Source: Pseudomonas graminis (GTDB taxonomy: Bacteria > Pseudomonadota > Gammaproteobacteria > Pseudomonadales > Pseudomonadaceae). From it: a stretch of DNA of 64,000 nucleotides. The translations under genes and the position numbers were made by a program. The notes under the pieces are model-generated. The model was not told the DNA's origin. It saw only the letters and a program-made list of their open reading frames with translations, and searched no databases. Where the stretch lies: NCBI RefSeq assembly GCF_013201545.1, contig NZ_CP053746.1, positions 892,501-956,500 of the forward strand. Reading direction: 5' to 3'. Within the stretch, counting starts at the first letter, position 1. Each line of letters starts with the position of its first letter. Below are positions 10,417-19,513 of this stretch, piece by piece.

Positions 10417-11952
10417 GTGAGCCAGACACTGATAGCCGCGTTGCAAAACCCCGCCCTGTTTCCTCACCCGGTCGAAGAATTTCAGGTCATCGAGACGCAT
10501 ATTTCCTGGGTACTGCTCACCGGCCCATACGTTTACAAGATGAAGAAGCCGGTCAATTTCGGCTTTCTGGACTTCACCAGCCTGCCGGCGCGCCAGCATT
10601 TCTGTGAGCAGGAGCTGATGCTGAACCAGCGCCTGACAGACAATCTGTACCTGGAAGTACTGCCCATCACCGGCAGCATCGAAGCCCCGCAGTTGAATGG
10701 TGAAGGCGAAGCAATCGAGTACGTGCTGAAAATGCGCCAGTTCCCGCAGGACGGATTGCTCAGCACCTTGCAAGCCAAAGGCGAGTTGACCACGGCGCAT
10801 ATCGACGACATGGCCCGGCAGATCGCCGATTTTCATCTCAAGTCGCCCAAGGTGCCGATGGAAAATCCGCTCGGCAGCGCTGACAGTGCCATGGCGCCGG
10901 TCACGCAGAACTTTGAACAGATTCTGCCTTTCCTCAGCGAAAAATCTGACCTCATCCAGCTGGAAGCGCTGGAAGCCTGGGCCAACACCAGTTTCGAGCG
11001 CCTCAAGCCTCTGATGAACCAGCGCAAGCTCGACGGCTTTGTGCGGGAATGCCATGGCGACATCCACTTGGGCAATGCAACGCTGATCGATGGCAAGGTC
11101 GTGATTTTCGACTGCATCGAGTTCAACGAGCCTTTCCGCATGACGGATGTCTATGCGGACATCGGCTTCCTGGCCATGGACCTTGAGGATCGCGGCCTGA
11201 AAAGCCTGTCGCGCCGACTCGTCAGCCAGTACCTGGAACTGACCGGCGACTACGAAGGCTTGCAACTGCTCAATTTCTACAAAGCCTACCGCGCGATGGT
11301 CCGTGCCAAAGTGGCGCTGTTCAGCCTGAATGCCAACGCCGATCAGGTGCAGCGCGCCGCGACACTTCGCCAGTACCGCAACTACGCCAACCTGGCCGAA
11401 AGCTACAGCGCTATTCCGTCCAACTTCCTGGCCATCACCCATGGCGTTTCGGCGGTCGGCAAAAGTCAGGTCGCGATGCGACTGGTGGAAGCGCTGGGCG
11501 CCATCCGTCTTCGGTCGGATGTCGAGCGCAAGCGTGCATTCGCCGACCATGAAGATCTGTACTCCGCCGATGTCAGCGCTGCTACTTATCAGCGCCTGAA
11601 TGAGCTGGCGGGTGTCGTGCTCCGTGCAGGATTGCCAGTCGTTATCGACGCAACTTATTTGAAGCTCCCACAGCGTCAGGCGACTGCGAAGATCGCCGAG
11701 AAGGAAGCGGCCCCATTCCTGATCATTGATTGCGCCGCCCCAAAAGCAGTGATCGAAGGTTGGCTCGCCCAGCGTCGCGCGCAAAATCAGGACCCTTCCG
11801 ACGCAACCATGGAAGTCATCGAAGCGCAGCTCGCCAGCCGCGAAGCGCTGACCGCTGACGAAATACTGCGCAGCCGTCACGTCGAGACCAACGTCAGCGG
11901 CGATCTGGACAAGCTGGTCGCCGACATCCGTCAGCACCTGCCCGGACTCTGA
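10417..11952 (+). CDS. Fused aminoglycoside-phosphotransferase-like / P-loop ATPase protein
   Basis: A 511-residue two-domain protein. The N-terminal part (about 1-330) resembles APH-type kinases, with HGDIHLGNATL (Brenner-like catalytic loop) and VIFDCIEFNEPFR (metal-binding DFG-like position). The C-terminal part (about 335-511) is a P-loop kinase with GVSAVGKS. This pair of domains is a recurrent, uncharacterised bifunctional family often called 'AAA family ATPase'; the substrate is unknown and real drug resistance should not be inferred. The start is GTG with AAGGA six bases upstream. Divergent from mrcB. Confidence 0.85.
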   Translation: MSQTLIAALQNPALFPHPVEEFQVIETHISWVLLTGPYVYKMKKPVNFGFLDFTSLPARQHFCEQELMLNQRLTDNLYLEVLPITGSIEAPQLNGEGEAIEYVLKMRQFPQDGLLSTLQAKGELTTAHIDDMARQIADFHLKSPKVPMENPLGSADSAMAPVTQNFEQILPFLSEKSDLIQLEALEAWANTSFERLKPLMNQRKLDGFVRECHGDIHLGNATLIDGKVVIFDCIEFNEPFRMTDVYADIGFLAMDLEDRGLKSLSRRLVSQYLELTGDYEGLQLLNFYKAYRAMVRAKVALFSLNANADQVQRAATLRQYRNYANLAESYSAIPSNFLAITHGVSAVGKSQVAMRLVEALGAIRLRSDVERKRAFADHEDLYSADVSAATYQRLNELAGVVLRAGLPVVIDATYLKLPQRQATAKIAEKEAAPFLIIDCAAPKAVIEGWLAQRRAQNQDPSDATMEVIEAQLASREALTADEILRSRHVETNVSGDLDKLVADIRQHLPGL

Positions 11953-11962
11953 TACCTCACCT

Positions 11963-12014
11963 CCACCAGTGGTCGAGTCGTGCTGGATATCGCTTCACGG
12001 CTCGACACTAGTGG
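11963..12014. repeat. Long imperfect inverted repeat between the kinase-like gene and the pentapeptide gene
   Basis: CCACCAGTGGTCGAGTCGTG (11963-11982) pairs with CACGGCTCGACACTAGTGG (11996-12014) with only two or three mismatches around a 13-base loop. There is no U-tract, so it may be a Rho-dependent stem, an attenuator or an operator dyad for the downstream gene. Confidence 0.6.
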
Positions 12015-12054
12015 CATTATAGTGGCGTCAGAATTCCAACAAAGGAAACGTCAG

Positions 12055-12399
12055 ATGAACCAGCCCAAGCAGCTTGACTCGCCCCTGTTCGCGCTACTGC
12101 GAAAAGACGACGTGACCGCCTTCAACCTCGAACGGCCCAAGCAGGGCCCTGTTGATCTTTCGGCTGGGGATTTCCGCGGCCTTGACCTGCGTGAAATCAA
12201 TGCTGAAGGGATTGATTTCAGTGACGCCTACTTCAGGTCCGCAGACCTGCGTGGCGTCGATTTCCGGACAACCCGGCTCGAGGGTGCAAGCATCGCCCAC
12301 GCGCAGATCTCCGGGGCGTACTTCCCGCCAGAGCTGAGTGCTGACGAAATTCTCATGTCAGTCAATTTCGGTACGCGCCTGCGTTATCGCACCCGCTGA
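12055..12399 (+). CDS. Pentapeptide-repeat protein
   Basis: Product of 114 residues; residues about 35-95 fit the A(D/N)LXX pentapeptide pattern (FRGLDLREINAEGIDFSD, ADLRGVDFRTTRLEGASI), forming a short right-handed quadrilateral helix. Starts at ATG 12055 with AAAGGAA upstream; a start 25 codons earlier lacks a site and crosses the inverted repeat. No signal peptide or transmembrane segment, so it is probably cytoplasmic. Function unknown. Some family members bind gyrase, but this one has too few coils to argue that. Confidence 0.85.
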   Translation: MNQPKQLDSPLFALLRKDDVTAFNLERPKQGPVDLSAGDFRGLDLREINAEGIDFSDAYFRSADLRGVDFRTTRLEGASIAHAQISGAYFPPELSADEILMSVNFGTRLRYRTR

Positions 12400-12639
12400 C
12401 GTCATCACCCCACTAACCCCCGCCCTGACTTCTCGCCCCGCATGCGCCGCCGTGCCGGGCCCGTGCTCGCCTTTCCTCCTCAGTTGACCCTACCGTTCGG
12501 CGGCGCGTGCCGTATTCCACTGAGATTTTCAGCGGAGCGATTCGAGGGCGTCTACGCTCAAGGGCATGGCTCGCCTTTTCAGTTTGTTTCGGGCCTACGG
12601 AGAAGTTATTACATGGAATGACTGGAAAGGGCTGCAATC

Positions 12640-12918
12640 ATGGACGATGAATTATTGGGGATGAAGAACTTGGGGAAGACCTCGGTTCAATGGCTTCACG
12701 CTGCGGGCATTCACACTATCGCCGACCTGCGCCGTCTGGGCGCAATTCAGGCCTACCGCGCCGTCCAGGTCAGGGGCTTCCGAGCATCCAAAGCGCTGCT
12801 GTATTCACTCGAAGGCGCGTTGTCGAATCGCCCTTGGAGCGAGCTGTCTCAGGAATACAAAGACTCCCTGGACACCGAATTGAGGAACGCATGCCCTGGG
12901 GCAATCGGGGAACGCTGA
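12640..12918 (+). CDS. Stand-alone TfoX C-terminal-domain protein
   Basis: A 92-residue protein whose body (LLGMKNLGKTSVQWLHAAGI, then TIADLRRLGAIQAYRAVQ) matches the TfoX/Sxy C-terminal domain, a helix-hairpin-helix-like fold. The N-terminal TfoX domain is missing, so it is not a full competence regulator. AAAGGG precedes the ATG. The 240 bases between it and the pentapeptide gene are GC-rich without another gene that I can support. It sits directly before the PrrF small RNA. Confidence 0.82.
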   Translation: MDDELLGMKNLGKTSVQWLHAAGIHTIADLRRLGAIQAYRAVQVRGFRASKALLYSLEGALSNRPWSELSQEYKDSLDTELRNACPGAIGER

Positions 12919-12949
12919 ACGCTCATAGCAAATAGTCTGCAGAACACTG

Positions 12950-12980
12950 TTGACTTACAAATGAGAATCACTATGATTAT
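12950..12980 (+). promoter_or_regulatory. Sigma-70 promoter with overlapping Fur box for PrrF
   Basis: TTGACT at 12950-12955 and TATGAT at 12973-12978 are separated by exactly 17 bases. The spacer and -10 contain AATGAGAATCACTAT, a good match to the Fur consensus GATAATGATAATCATTATC. Repression by Fur-Fe2+ and release under iron starvation is the known logic for prrF. Confidence 0.88.
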
Positions 12981-12984
12981 CACA

Positions 12985-13098
12985 TCCGGTCGCGAGACTG
13001 GCCGATAAACTGAAAGGCTCCTTGGTTCGGACTCTCAGATTATCTCCTCATCAGGCTAATCACGGTTTTTGACCCGGCTCTTTGCCGGGTCTTTTTTT
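12985..13098 (+). ncRNA. prrF: PrrF iron-responsive small RNA
   Basis: About 114 bases from the predicted start (seven bases past the -10) to an intrinsic terminator, GACCCGGCTCTTTGCCGGGTC plus seven Ts. The core CTCAGATTATCTCCTCATCA followed by GGCTAATCACGG is the conserved antisense region of Pseudomonas PrrF1/PrrF2, which with Hfq represses iron-rich enzymes such as SodB, succinate dehydrogenase and aconitase. Only one copy is in this window, so it cannot be labelled 1 or 2. The terminator almost touches the end of deoC on the other strand. Confidence 0.93.
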
Positions 13099-13107
13099 GC
13101 CCGTGAT

Positions 13108-13884
13108 TTACACGCCTACACCCAAGCGGATCAGCAGATCATCCAACAGGCTGGTGGCCCCGAGCCGCAATCTCCCCTGCTCACGCCAGCGCGGCCCAAA
13201 CCGCGCTTTGACCAAATCCATATGCACCCGCGCTTCATCGAGCGTTCGTACATTGCCGGAAACATTGATCCCCACATGCGCGCCTGAGTCGGCGATGGCC
13301 GCGATCAAAATGCGGCTGGCCTGGGGCGTTGCATTCAGGATGTGTTTGCCGGTGCTGGTTTTGAGAAAGTTGGCGCCCTCCTCAATCGCCACACAGCTTG
13401 CGCCGTGAATAACCTGCGGATCACGCAGCACACCGGTTTCCAGCGTGACGGTCAACGCTGCCCGACCGCACCTGGTCTTGCAGGCATTGATGATCTCAGC
13501 GCCAATCTGCCTGTCCCCGCCAAGCAACGCATAAAAAGGGTAAACCAGATCAATTTCGTCGGCCCCCGCGAGAATCGCCGCCTGGGTTTCCAGCTCGGCT
13601 GAACTGACAGAAGCCGAACCGCTCGGAAAGTTAACCGCTGCCACGACCTTGATCTCGCGCGCATGAAGGCTGTCGAGTGTGCGCCGCGCCAGTCCTGCGA
13701 ACCTGGGCATGACGCAGACGGCGGCAACCTGCCCGACCGGTGTCAGTGCTCTATGACACAAGGCAACAATTTTTTCCGGCGTGTCGTCAGCATTCAGTGA
13801 AGCCAACTCCATCAGACCAATAGCCAGTTGCGCCAATGACGCATCGACCTCATACACGTCAATCGCCGCATTTATGTCGTTCAT
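13108..13884 (-). CDS. deoC: Deoxyribose-phosphate aldolase
   Basis: Splits 2-deoxyribose-5-phosphate into glyceraldehyde-3-phosphate and acetaldehyde in deoxynucleoside breakdown. Class I aldolase TIM barrel, with the Schiff-base lysine in FLKTSTGKH and the proton-relay strand VAAVNFPSG. Length of 258 residues suits the family. The ATG at 13884 is preceded by GAGGG. It stands alone here, without deoA/deoB/deoD, between the PrrF RNA and the heme-uptake operon; 191 bases separate it from hmuV. Confidence 0.93.
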   Translation of the reverse strand: MNDINAAIDVYEVDASLAQLAIGLMELASLNADDTPEKIVALCHRALTPVGQVAAVCVMPRFAGLARRTLDSLHAREIKVVAAVNFPSGSASVSSAELETQAAILAGADEIDLVYPFYALLGGDRQIGAEIINACKTRCGRAALTVTLETGVLRDPQVIHGASCVAIEEGANFLKTSTGKHILNATPQASRILIAAIADSGAHVGINVSGNVRTLDEARVHMDLVKARFGPRWREQGRLRLGATSLLDDLLIRLGVGV

Positions 13885-14075
13885 TACATACCCTCAATGC
13901 CTTTGCTTGAGGCGACGATAATCGAGAATGCCGCTGCCTGAACGTCCACAAAGACGCAAAAGAGCCAGACTACGTCATTACAAGAATTGTCCGAAGGACG
14001 TTGCCTGCACGAGCATTGGAAATGGGGCTGCTGCATCGAAAAAAGGAACTGATGGCGGTCGATAACCAAGCCACT

Positions 14076-14843
14076 TCAGCGAGTGATCACCAGAGGGTGC
14101 CCACGCTCGGGATGGGGTTGCACCAGAACATCCAGGCCAAATACCGACATCAGCGCTTCAGGCGTCAGCACTTGCTGTGGCGTGCCAGATAAATACGCGA
14201 GACCTTGACTCAGCAACAACAAGCGATCGCAATAACGGGCCGCCAGGTTCAAATCATGCAGGATCACCATCACCGCGCCGCCACGGTCGGCGAACGCGCG
14301 AACGGCCAACAGCGTGGTGTGTTGGTGCAATGGGTCGAGCGCCGAGGTGGGCTCGTCCAGCAACAGAACCTGCCCCTCCTCCCCAGGCCAAACCTGAGCC
14401 AGCGCCCGCGCTAGATGGACCCGCTGACGCTCGCCCCCCGACAGCGTCAGATAGCTGCGGCCGAGCAGGTGCATTGCATCGGCGGCCTCGAGGGCATGCT
14501 GGATGATTTCACCGTCACGTTGCTGACCGCTTTCATGGGGCAAGCGGCCCATAGCGATCACTTCCTCGACCTTGAACGCGAAATTCAATGTCGAGGCCTG
14601 CGGCAGCACAGCCAATCGCCGCGCCCGCTCAGAGCCACGCCACTGCTTCAGTGGAATGTCGTCCAGCGACACCTCGCCGTGGGACGGGGCAAGCTCGCCG
14701 CACAAAGCCGCCAACAGCGTACTTTTGCCAGCACCATTGGGGCCCAGCACGCCGAGCATCTGACCGGGCGCCACGGCCAAGTCGATATAGGCCAACACCT
14801 GTTTGCCATCACGGATGATGCCGAGGTCCTTGGCGATCATCAT
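14076..14843 (-). CDS. hmuV: Heme ABC transporter ATP-binding protein
   Basis: ATPase of the periplasm-to-cytoplasm heme importer. Walker [10 protein letters not shown], signature [15 protein letters not shown], Walker [13 protein letters not shown] and the switch His in VILHDLNL are all intact; 255 residues. Its ATG overlaps the hmuU stop (TGATG); a second in-frame Met follows directly. Last gene of hmuT-hmuU-hmuV, in the usual Pseudomonas order, but without the TonB-dependent receptor or heme oxygenase in this window. Confidence 0.95.
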   Translation of the reverse strand: MMIAKDLGIIRDGKQVLAYIDLAVAPGQMLGVLGPNGAGKSTLLAALCGELAPSHGEVSLDDIPLKQWRGSERARRLAVLPQASTLNFAFKVEEVIAMGRLPHESGQQRDGEIIQHALEAADAMHLLGRSYLTLSGGERQRVHLARALAQVWPGEEGQVLLLDEPTSALDPLHQHTTLLAVRAFADRGGAVMVILHDLNLAARYCDRLLLLSQGLAYLSGTPQQVLTPEALMSVFGLDVLVQPHPERGHPLVITR

Positions 14844-15880
14844 CAGTTACGCCCTCGAACCAGCAGGAAAAGGAAAAAAGGCGCGCCGATGAATACGGTG
14901 ACAATCCCGATCGGCAGCTCCGCGGGCGCCATCACCAGCCGGGCGAAGATGTCTGCGAAGAGCAGCAGCGTCGCGCCGGCCAGCGCCGAGGCGGGAAGAA
15001 CAACGCGGTGGTCCGGCCCGGTCAGCAGTCGCACCAGGTGCGGCACGATCAGGCCGATGAAACCGATGAGCCCCGCCGCCGCGACGGCTGCCCCCACACC
15101 AAGTGCGATGCACAGAATCAGCTCGCGCTTGAGGCGTTCGACCTCGATGCCCAGATGACGCGCCTCCGATTCTCCAAGCAGCAGCGCGTTAAGCGCTTTG
15201 GCTCGACGCGGGAGCCACAGGATCACCGCCACGCAAACCAGTAAAAGAGGCCAGAGCCGTGCATAACTGGCACCGTTGAGCGTGCCCAGATTCCAGAACG
15301 TCAGCGTGCGCAGGCTGGCGTCATCGGCGAGATACGTGAACAGGCCGATGATCGACCCGGCCAGCGCAGTCATCGCCACGCCGGCCAGCAGCATGGTACT
15401 GACGCTGGTCCGGCCATCACGGCGTCCGAGCCGATAGACGATTGACGTGATCCCAAGCCCTCCGGCGAAGGCGCAGATTGAAAGCAGATAAGGCTGGAAT
15501 GTCTCAGGCAAACCGCCTATGGATGCTCCGGCGACAATGGCCACCGCCGCGCCCAGTGCCGCGCCACTGGAAACCCCGACCAGACCGGGATCCGCGAGAG
15601 GGTTACGAAACAAACCCTGCATCGCCACACCGGACACGGCCAGCACAGCACCGACAGCCAGCCCAAGCAACGTACGGGGCAGGCGAATCTGGCCCACGAT
15701 CAGTTCCGCCTGCTGAAGGTTGTCCTCCGCCACCGGCACGCCCATCAGATGAAGCAGCGCGCGCAGGGTGTCCAGCATCGGAAGACTGACCGGGCCGAGG
15801 GCGAGGGACAGCCATATCGCCAGCAAGCAGGCAAATCCCAGCGCGATGAACAGCGTCTTGGGGGCGAGATCAAGCTTCAT
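14843..15880 (-). CDS. hmuU: Heme ABC transporter permease (FecCD family)
   Basis: Integral membrane partner of HmuV; 345 residues with about ten helices. Family landmarks: [19 protein letters not shown] and the coupling-helix region [18 protein letters not shown], then [19 protein letters not shown] near the C-terminus. It overlaps hmuT by four bases and hmuV by one base, so all three are translated as one unit. Confidence 0.95.
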   Translation of the reverse strand: MKLDLAPKTLFIALGFACLLAIWLSLALGPVSLPMLDTLRALLHLMGVPVAEDNLQQAELIVGQIRLPRTLLGLAVGAVLAVSGVAMQGLFRNPLADPGLVGVSSGAALGAAVAIVAGASIGGLPETFQPYLLSICAFAGGLGITSIVYRLGRRDGRTSVSTMLLAGVAMTALAGSIIGLFTYLADDASLRTLTFWNLGTLNGASYARLWPLLLVCVAVILWLPRRAKALNALLLGESEARHLGIEVERLKRELILCIALGVGAAVAAAGLIGFIGLIVPHLVRLLTGPDHRVVLPASALAGATLLLFADIFARLVMAPAELPIGIVTVFIGAPFFLFLLVRGRN

Positions 15881-16770
15881 TGAGCGCTCGAGACCCTGGC
15901 GTTGAGCAGTGCGGCATCAGGATAGAACGCGTCTGCCAGTGACTTGACTGCGTCCGGCAATCGGGGCCCAAGACCGCCCACCAGTAACGTCGGATCAATC
16001 TCGATCACGCGGTTATCCCGGACGGCCCTGGTTGCCGCGAGCAGCGGATTTTCACGCAGCAATGCCTCCCGTGGCTGAACGCTGTTTTGCGCCCGGTCGC
16101 TGACCACGAGCACGTCTGGATTCAGTCCGCTCATCGCCTCAGTGGAAAACACATTGTAGCCGCTATGGGCAGCCAGATTGCGGCCGCCAGCCTGAGTGAT
16201 CAGCCAGTCGCCGACAGTGCCTGCGCCAGCCACCATCGGCGCGCTCCCCGCGTGGCTCACCAGCAACAGAACACCCGGCGCGGCACGCTTCAGTTGCGTC
16301 ACTCGCTGATGCTCCGTCGCAAGCCGATGGATGTATTGGTCGCTCAACTGCCGCGCCTCGCCCTCCCTGCCCAGTAATGCGCCGAGTCTTTCAAGACTGG
16401 CCTGGAGCGCGGGCAGCTCTGCACTGGCCGACAACACCTCGACCTGCACGCCGGCCGTACGCAGTTGCTGGATAACTGGCGGCGGGCCCATTTCTTCGGT
16501 GCCTATCAGAACGTTCGGACGCAACGTGAGGATGCCTTCCGCCGACAGCTGTCGCTGGTAACCGATGCCCGGCAGCGATTTGACCGACCGCGGGTGCTGG
16601 CTCGTGCTGTCCACGCCCACCAGACGCGACTCTCCGCCCAGAGCGACTATCCATTCCGTCAAGGCGCCGCCGGCACTGACCCACCGCTGCGGCTCGGGTG
16701 AAGCGGCGGCTGCCAGGTGGGCGATAAAAAGCCCCGTGACGATCGCGATCAATCGGGAGGTGAAGCGCAT
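15877..16770 (-). CDS. hmuT: Heme-binding periplasmic protein
   Basis: Substrate-binding protein that hands heme to HmuUV. Sec signal peptide (MRFTSRLIAIVTGLFIAHLAAAA), then the FepB/PhuT-type fold (RWVSAGGALTEWIVALGGES, LVGVDSTSQHP). The family's heme-ligand tyrosine is probably in GIGYQRQLSAEG. 297 residues. First gene of the operon; a Fur-like box is found about 125 bases upstream. Confidence 0.94.
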   Translation of the reverse strand: MRFTSRLIAIVTGLFIAHLAAAASPEPQRWVSAGGALTEWIVALGGESRLVGVDSTSQHPRSVKSLPGIGYQRQLSAEGILTLRPNVLIGTEEMGPPPVIQQLRTAGVQVEVLSASAELPALQASLERLGALLGREGEARQLSDQYIHRLATEHQRVTQLKRAAPGVLLLVSHAGSAPMVAGAGTVGDWLITQAGGRNLAAHSGYNVFSTEAMSGLNPDVLVVSDRAQNSVQPREALLRENPLLAATRAVRDNRVIEIDPTLLVGGLGPRLPDAVKSLADAFYPDAALLNARVSSAQ

Positions 16771-16894
16771 AAGCGGTGGGTCCTCTATAAAGGAAGGCTC
16801 AGTCGATCACCTCAAGGTGCGACCGATCGGATTTCGTTCATCGACTGGCGGGTTTGACTGCTGGCAGAATGCGCAGCCTGCTACGGCCAGGCAT

Positions 16895-16913
16895 TTGATA
16901 ATTATTTGCATTT
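16895..16913. promoter_or_regulatory. Predicted Fur box between hmuT and the Rieske gene
   Basis: On the minus strand AATGCAAATAATTATC (16897-16912) matches AATGATAATCATTATC at 13 of 16 positions. It lies about 125 bases before hmuT and about 30 before the Rieske reading frame, so it could govern both directions. Confidence 0.7.
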
Positions 16914-16939
16914 GAGCGTCAAGCGCCAAGGAGACCCCG

Positions 16940-17269
16940 CTGAAATACCTGTGCGACAGCGCTGCGCTGATTGAAGGCAAAAGCCTCGGATTCGATGTCA
17001 ATGAGTTCAAGATTCTGGCCGTCCGGCGAGGCGGTCAGGTTTATGTGTACGCCAATAGGTGTCCCCATCGAGGGGTGGCGCTGGAATGGCAGCCCGATGA
17101 GTTTCTCGATGCCAGCGCCAGTCTGATCCAATGCGCCACCCACGGTGCGCTGTTCCTGATCGAAAGCGGCGAGTGCGTCGCCGGCCCTTGCGAGGGCAAA
17201 TCCCTGAGGGCCATCGACTGCAGCGAAGACGCTCAGGGCATCTGGATTAATCCAGTGGCACCGGACTGA
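16940..17269 (+). CDS. Small Rieske [2Fe-2S] protein with apparent CTG start
   Basis: Rieske-type ferredoxin domain of 109 residues: the first ligand pair is in NRCPHRG and the second in [10 protein letters not shown] (C-x-H ... C-x2-H). No signal peptide or catalytic domain, so it is probably a soluble electron carrier or a partner of an oxygenase elsewhere. A strong AAGGAGA lies five bases before CTG-AAA-TAC, exactly where the family begins MKYLC. No ATG, GTG or TTG occurs in frame until GTG at 17045, which would remove a third of the domain. Its 3' end overlaps convergent sfsA by 23 bases. A Fur-like box upstream suggests iron control. Confidence 0.85.
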   Translation: MKYLCDSAALIEGKSLGFDVNEFKILAVRRGGQVYVYANRCPHRGVALEWQPDEFLDASASLIQCATHGALFLIESGECVAGPCEGKSLRAIDCSEDAQGIWINPVAPD

Positions 17270-17990
17270 GCGGGCGCGTTTCCGAGAGATGAATCTCAAG
17301 CCGCCGATCAATGCGCACTTCGTCAGGGGTCAGCTCCACGCCATACGCCAGGACTTCAACCCCTGCCGCAGCCGCCTCAAGCAAGGCTGAGGCGTAGGCC
17401 GCGTCGATTTCGGCGGCGGGCCGCACGGCATCGATCCCTGTCAGGTTCACGCAATACAGCAACACTGCGCGCACGCCCTCCCTGGCCAACGCTGCCAATT
17501 CACGCAGGTGCTTCGCGCCGCGCTGAGTGACAGCATCGGGAAACGCAGCGACCCGGCTGTCATCAAAACCCAGGGTCACGCTTTTGACTTCCAAGTACAA
17601 CGGGCCATCGGGGTAATCCAGACGGAAGTCAACGCGGCTGTTTTCCTGACCGTAGGCGACTTCTCGCTTAAGCGCCGTAAACCCCGCCAACTCCGTAATC
17701 ACGCCGTCCAGAAGCGCTTCTTCTACCAGCTTGTTGGCGCGCGCGGTGTTGACGCAGGCGAGCCGACCCTGTGGCGTTTCGGTGATTTCCCAGGTGCCCG
17801 GAAGCTTGCGCTTGGGGTCATTGGACCTGCTGAACCAGACGCGGCCACCCGGCATCATGCAATTGAACATGGAGCCCGTATTGGGGCAGTGAATCGTCAG
17901 CAGCTCGCCGCTGGCGGTCTCGATGTCGGCGAGGAAGCGCTTGTAGCGCTGGATCAGCCGGCCTTCTTCAAGCGAGGGAGTAAAACGCAT
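17247..17990 (-). CDS. sfsA: DNA/RNA nuclease-fold protein SfsA
   Basis: SfsA family, first named for stimulating maltose genes in E. coli; the fold combines an OB-like N-terminal domain with a PD-(D/E)XK-like C-terminal domain. Seen: [16 protein letters not shown] near residue 34, and VDFRLDY plus [11 protein letters not shown] (the nuclease-like D...ExK). 247 residues, standard. The ATG overlaps the preceding aminotransferase stop (TGATG). The true substrate is not established. Confidence 0.94.
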   Translation of the reverse strand: MRFTPSLEEGRLIQRYKRFLADIETASGELLTIHCPNTGSMFNCMMPGGRVWFSRSNDPKRKLPGTWEITETPQGRLACVNTARANKLVEEALLDGVITELAGFTALKREVAYGQENSRVDFRLDYPDGPLYLEVKSVTLGFDDSRVAAFPDAVTQRGAKHLRELAALAREGVRAVLLYCVNLTGIDAVRPAAEIDAAYASALLEAAAAGVEVLAYGVELTPDEVRIDRRLEIHLSETRPLSPVPLD

Positions 17991-19162
17991 CAGCCTTGCC
18001 AGCTCCGCAGGCCACGACCTATTCGCTCGACCGCTTCCTGAAGCCGAGGCAAGCTCTGGGTGTAGGCGAAGCGCACGTGATGGCCGGCGCGGTAGCGACC
18101 GAAATCCAGCCCGGGTGTGAACGCGACGTGCTCGGTTTCCAGAAAGTGATGGCAGAACGCAAACGCATCACCGCCGAATGCGCTGATGTCTGCGTATAGA
18201 TAGAAGGCGCCTTCCGGTTCCACGGCAATGGTGAAACCCAGTTCGCGCAGCGCCGGAAGCAGGAAATCACGACGGCGGGCAAACTCGGCTCGACGTTGTT
18301 CAAGGATCTCCAGGGTTTGCGGCTCGAAGCAGGCAAGCGCCGCACTTTGCGCCATGCTCGGCGCGCTGATGTAGAGATTCTGCGCCAGTTTTTCCAGATC
18401 GCCGACCGCCGCCTCGGGGGCAACCAGCCAACCGAGTCGCCAACCGGTCATGCCGAAATACTTGGAAAAACTATTCAGCACGAAGGCGTCATTGTCGACT
18501 TCCAGCACGCTGCTCGCGTCGGTGCCGTAGGTCAAACCATGGTAAATCTCGTCAACCACAAGGTGCCCATCCCTCGCCTTGAGCGACGCCGAAAGCGCGG
18601 CCAACTCGTCGCGGTGCAGCAGCGTCCCGGTCGGATTAGCCGGTGACGCCACAAGCGCACCGACGCTGTCCTCGTTCCAGTGTTGAGCGACCAGATCGGC
18701 CGTCAGCTGATAGCGCACGTCCGGACCCACGGGCACCAGTTGAGCGGCGCCCTCCACCAGACGCAGAAAATGCCGGTTGCAGGGGTAACCCGGATCGGCC
18801 AGTAGCCAGTGTTTACCGGGATCGACCAGCAGACTCGCCGCCAGCAGCAACGCACCGGAACCGCCCGGCGTGATCAGAATCCGGCCCGGATCGACGTTCA
18901 CGCCATAACGCTGAGCGTAAAAGCCCGAGATCGCCTCGCGCAATTCCGGCAGACCACGGGCCGCCGTGTATCGGGTCTTGCCAGCGGCCAACGCCGCCTG
19001 ACCGGCCTTGATGATCGGCTCGGCCGTAGTGAAATCCGGCTCGCCTATCTCAAGGTGGATGACGTCATGCCCCGCCGCTTGCAGTTCATTCGCCCGCGCC
19101 AGCAGCGCCATCACATGAAAGGGTTCTATGGCGCGGCTGCGCGCACTGTAGGGCTGTGGCAT
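17990..19162 (-). CDS. PLP-dependent class I/II aminotransferase
   Basis: Fold-type I aminotransferase of 390 residues. The PLP lysine is in [15 protein letters not shown], the substrate-carboxylate arginine near HHVRFAYT, and the N-terminal [12 protein letters not shown] is typical of aspartate/alanine-type enzymes. The exact donor and acceptor cannot be read from sequence. It is co-directional and overlapping with sfsA. ATG 19162 has AGGAAGG just upstream. It diverges from dksA; the 351 bases between them hold no gene I can support and presumably both promoters. Confidence 0.9.
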   Translation of the reverse strand: MPQPYSARSRAIEPFHVMALLARANELQAAGHDVIHLEIGEPDFTTAEPIIKAGQAALAAGKTRYTAARGLPELREAISGFYAQRYGVNVDPGRILITPGGSGALLLAASLLVDPGKHWLLADPGYPCNRHFLRLVEGAAQLVPVGPDVRYQLTADLVAQHWNEDSVGALVASPANPTGTLLHRDELAALSASLKARDGHLVVDEIYHGLTYGTDASSVLEVDNDAFVLNSFSKYFGMTGWRLGWLVAPEAAVGDLEKLAQNLYISAPSMAQSAALACFEPQTLEILEQRRAEFARRRDFLLPALRELGFTIAVEPEGAFYLYADISAFGGDAFAFCHHFLETEHVAFTPGLDFGRYRAGHHVRFAYTQSLPRLQEAVERIGRGLRSWQG

Positions 19163-19513
19163 AGGCCTTCCTTTGGTGAGGGGTGGCGAGAGAAGTCGCC
19201 GATTCTACCCATCCGCCCGAGAGGGCTACAGCGTTTATCCGCCTGGGCAGCAGCAACTTGCAATCGACAGGCCGGCAAACCGGGGACTTGCGCCACACGC
19301 ACTAAACTCGGCGCACTGCAAAAATAGATAAAACCGGGCGCTCAGGCTGTGGTCATAGTTCGGGTGCGTGCTGCAGGCCATCCTCGACAACCGGGAGTAG
19401 CGCGCTCCGATTCGATCTGGTAAGTTCGCCCGCTTGCAGCCGCAGGGCCGGCAGGTGTCGGCGATGGATCTTAACCTGTGTAATGGCTTAGAAGAGTGAG
19501 AGGCGGTCCGTTC

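Noticed and set aside
10378..11937. A 519-codon minus-strand frame opposite the phosphotransferase-like gene
   Set aside because: The plus-strand product has clear motifs (HGDIHLGN, GVSAVGKS) and a good start. The opposite frame has none and runs into the next promoter region.
10417..11952. Aminoglycoside-resistance gene
   Set aside because: Only the kinase fold is shared; the fused P-loop domain and chromosomal housekeeping context point to an uncharacterised core family, not a resistance enzyme.
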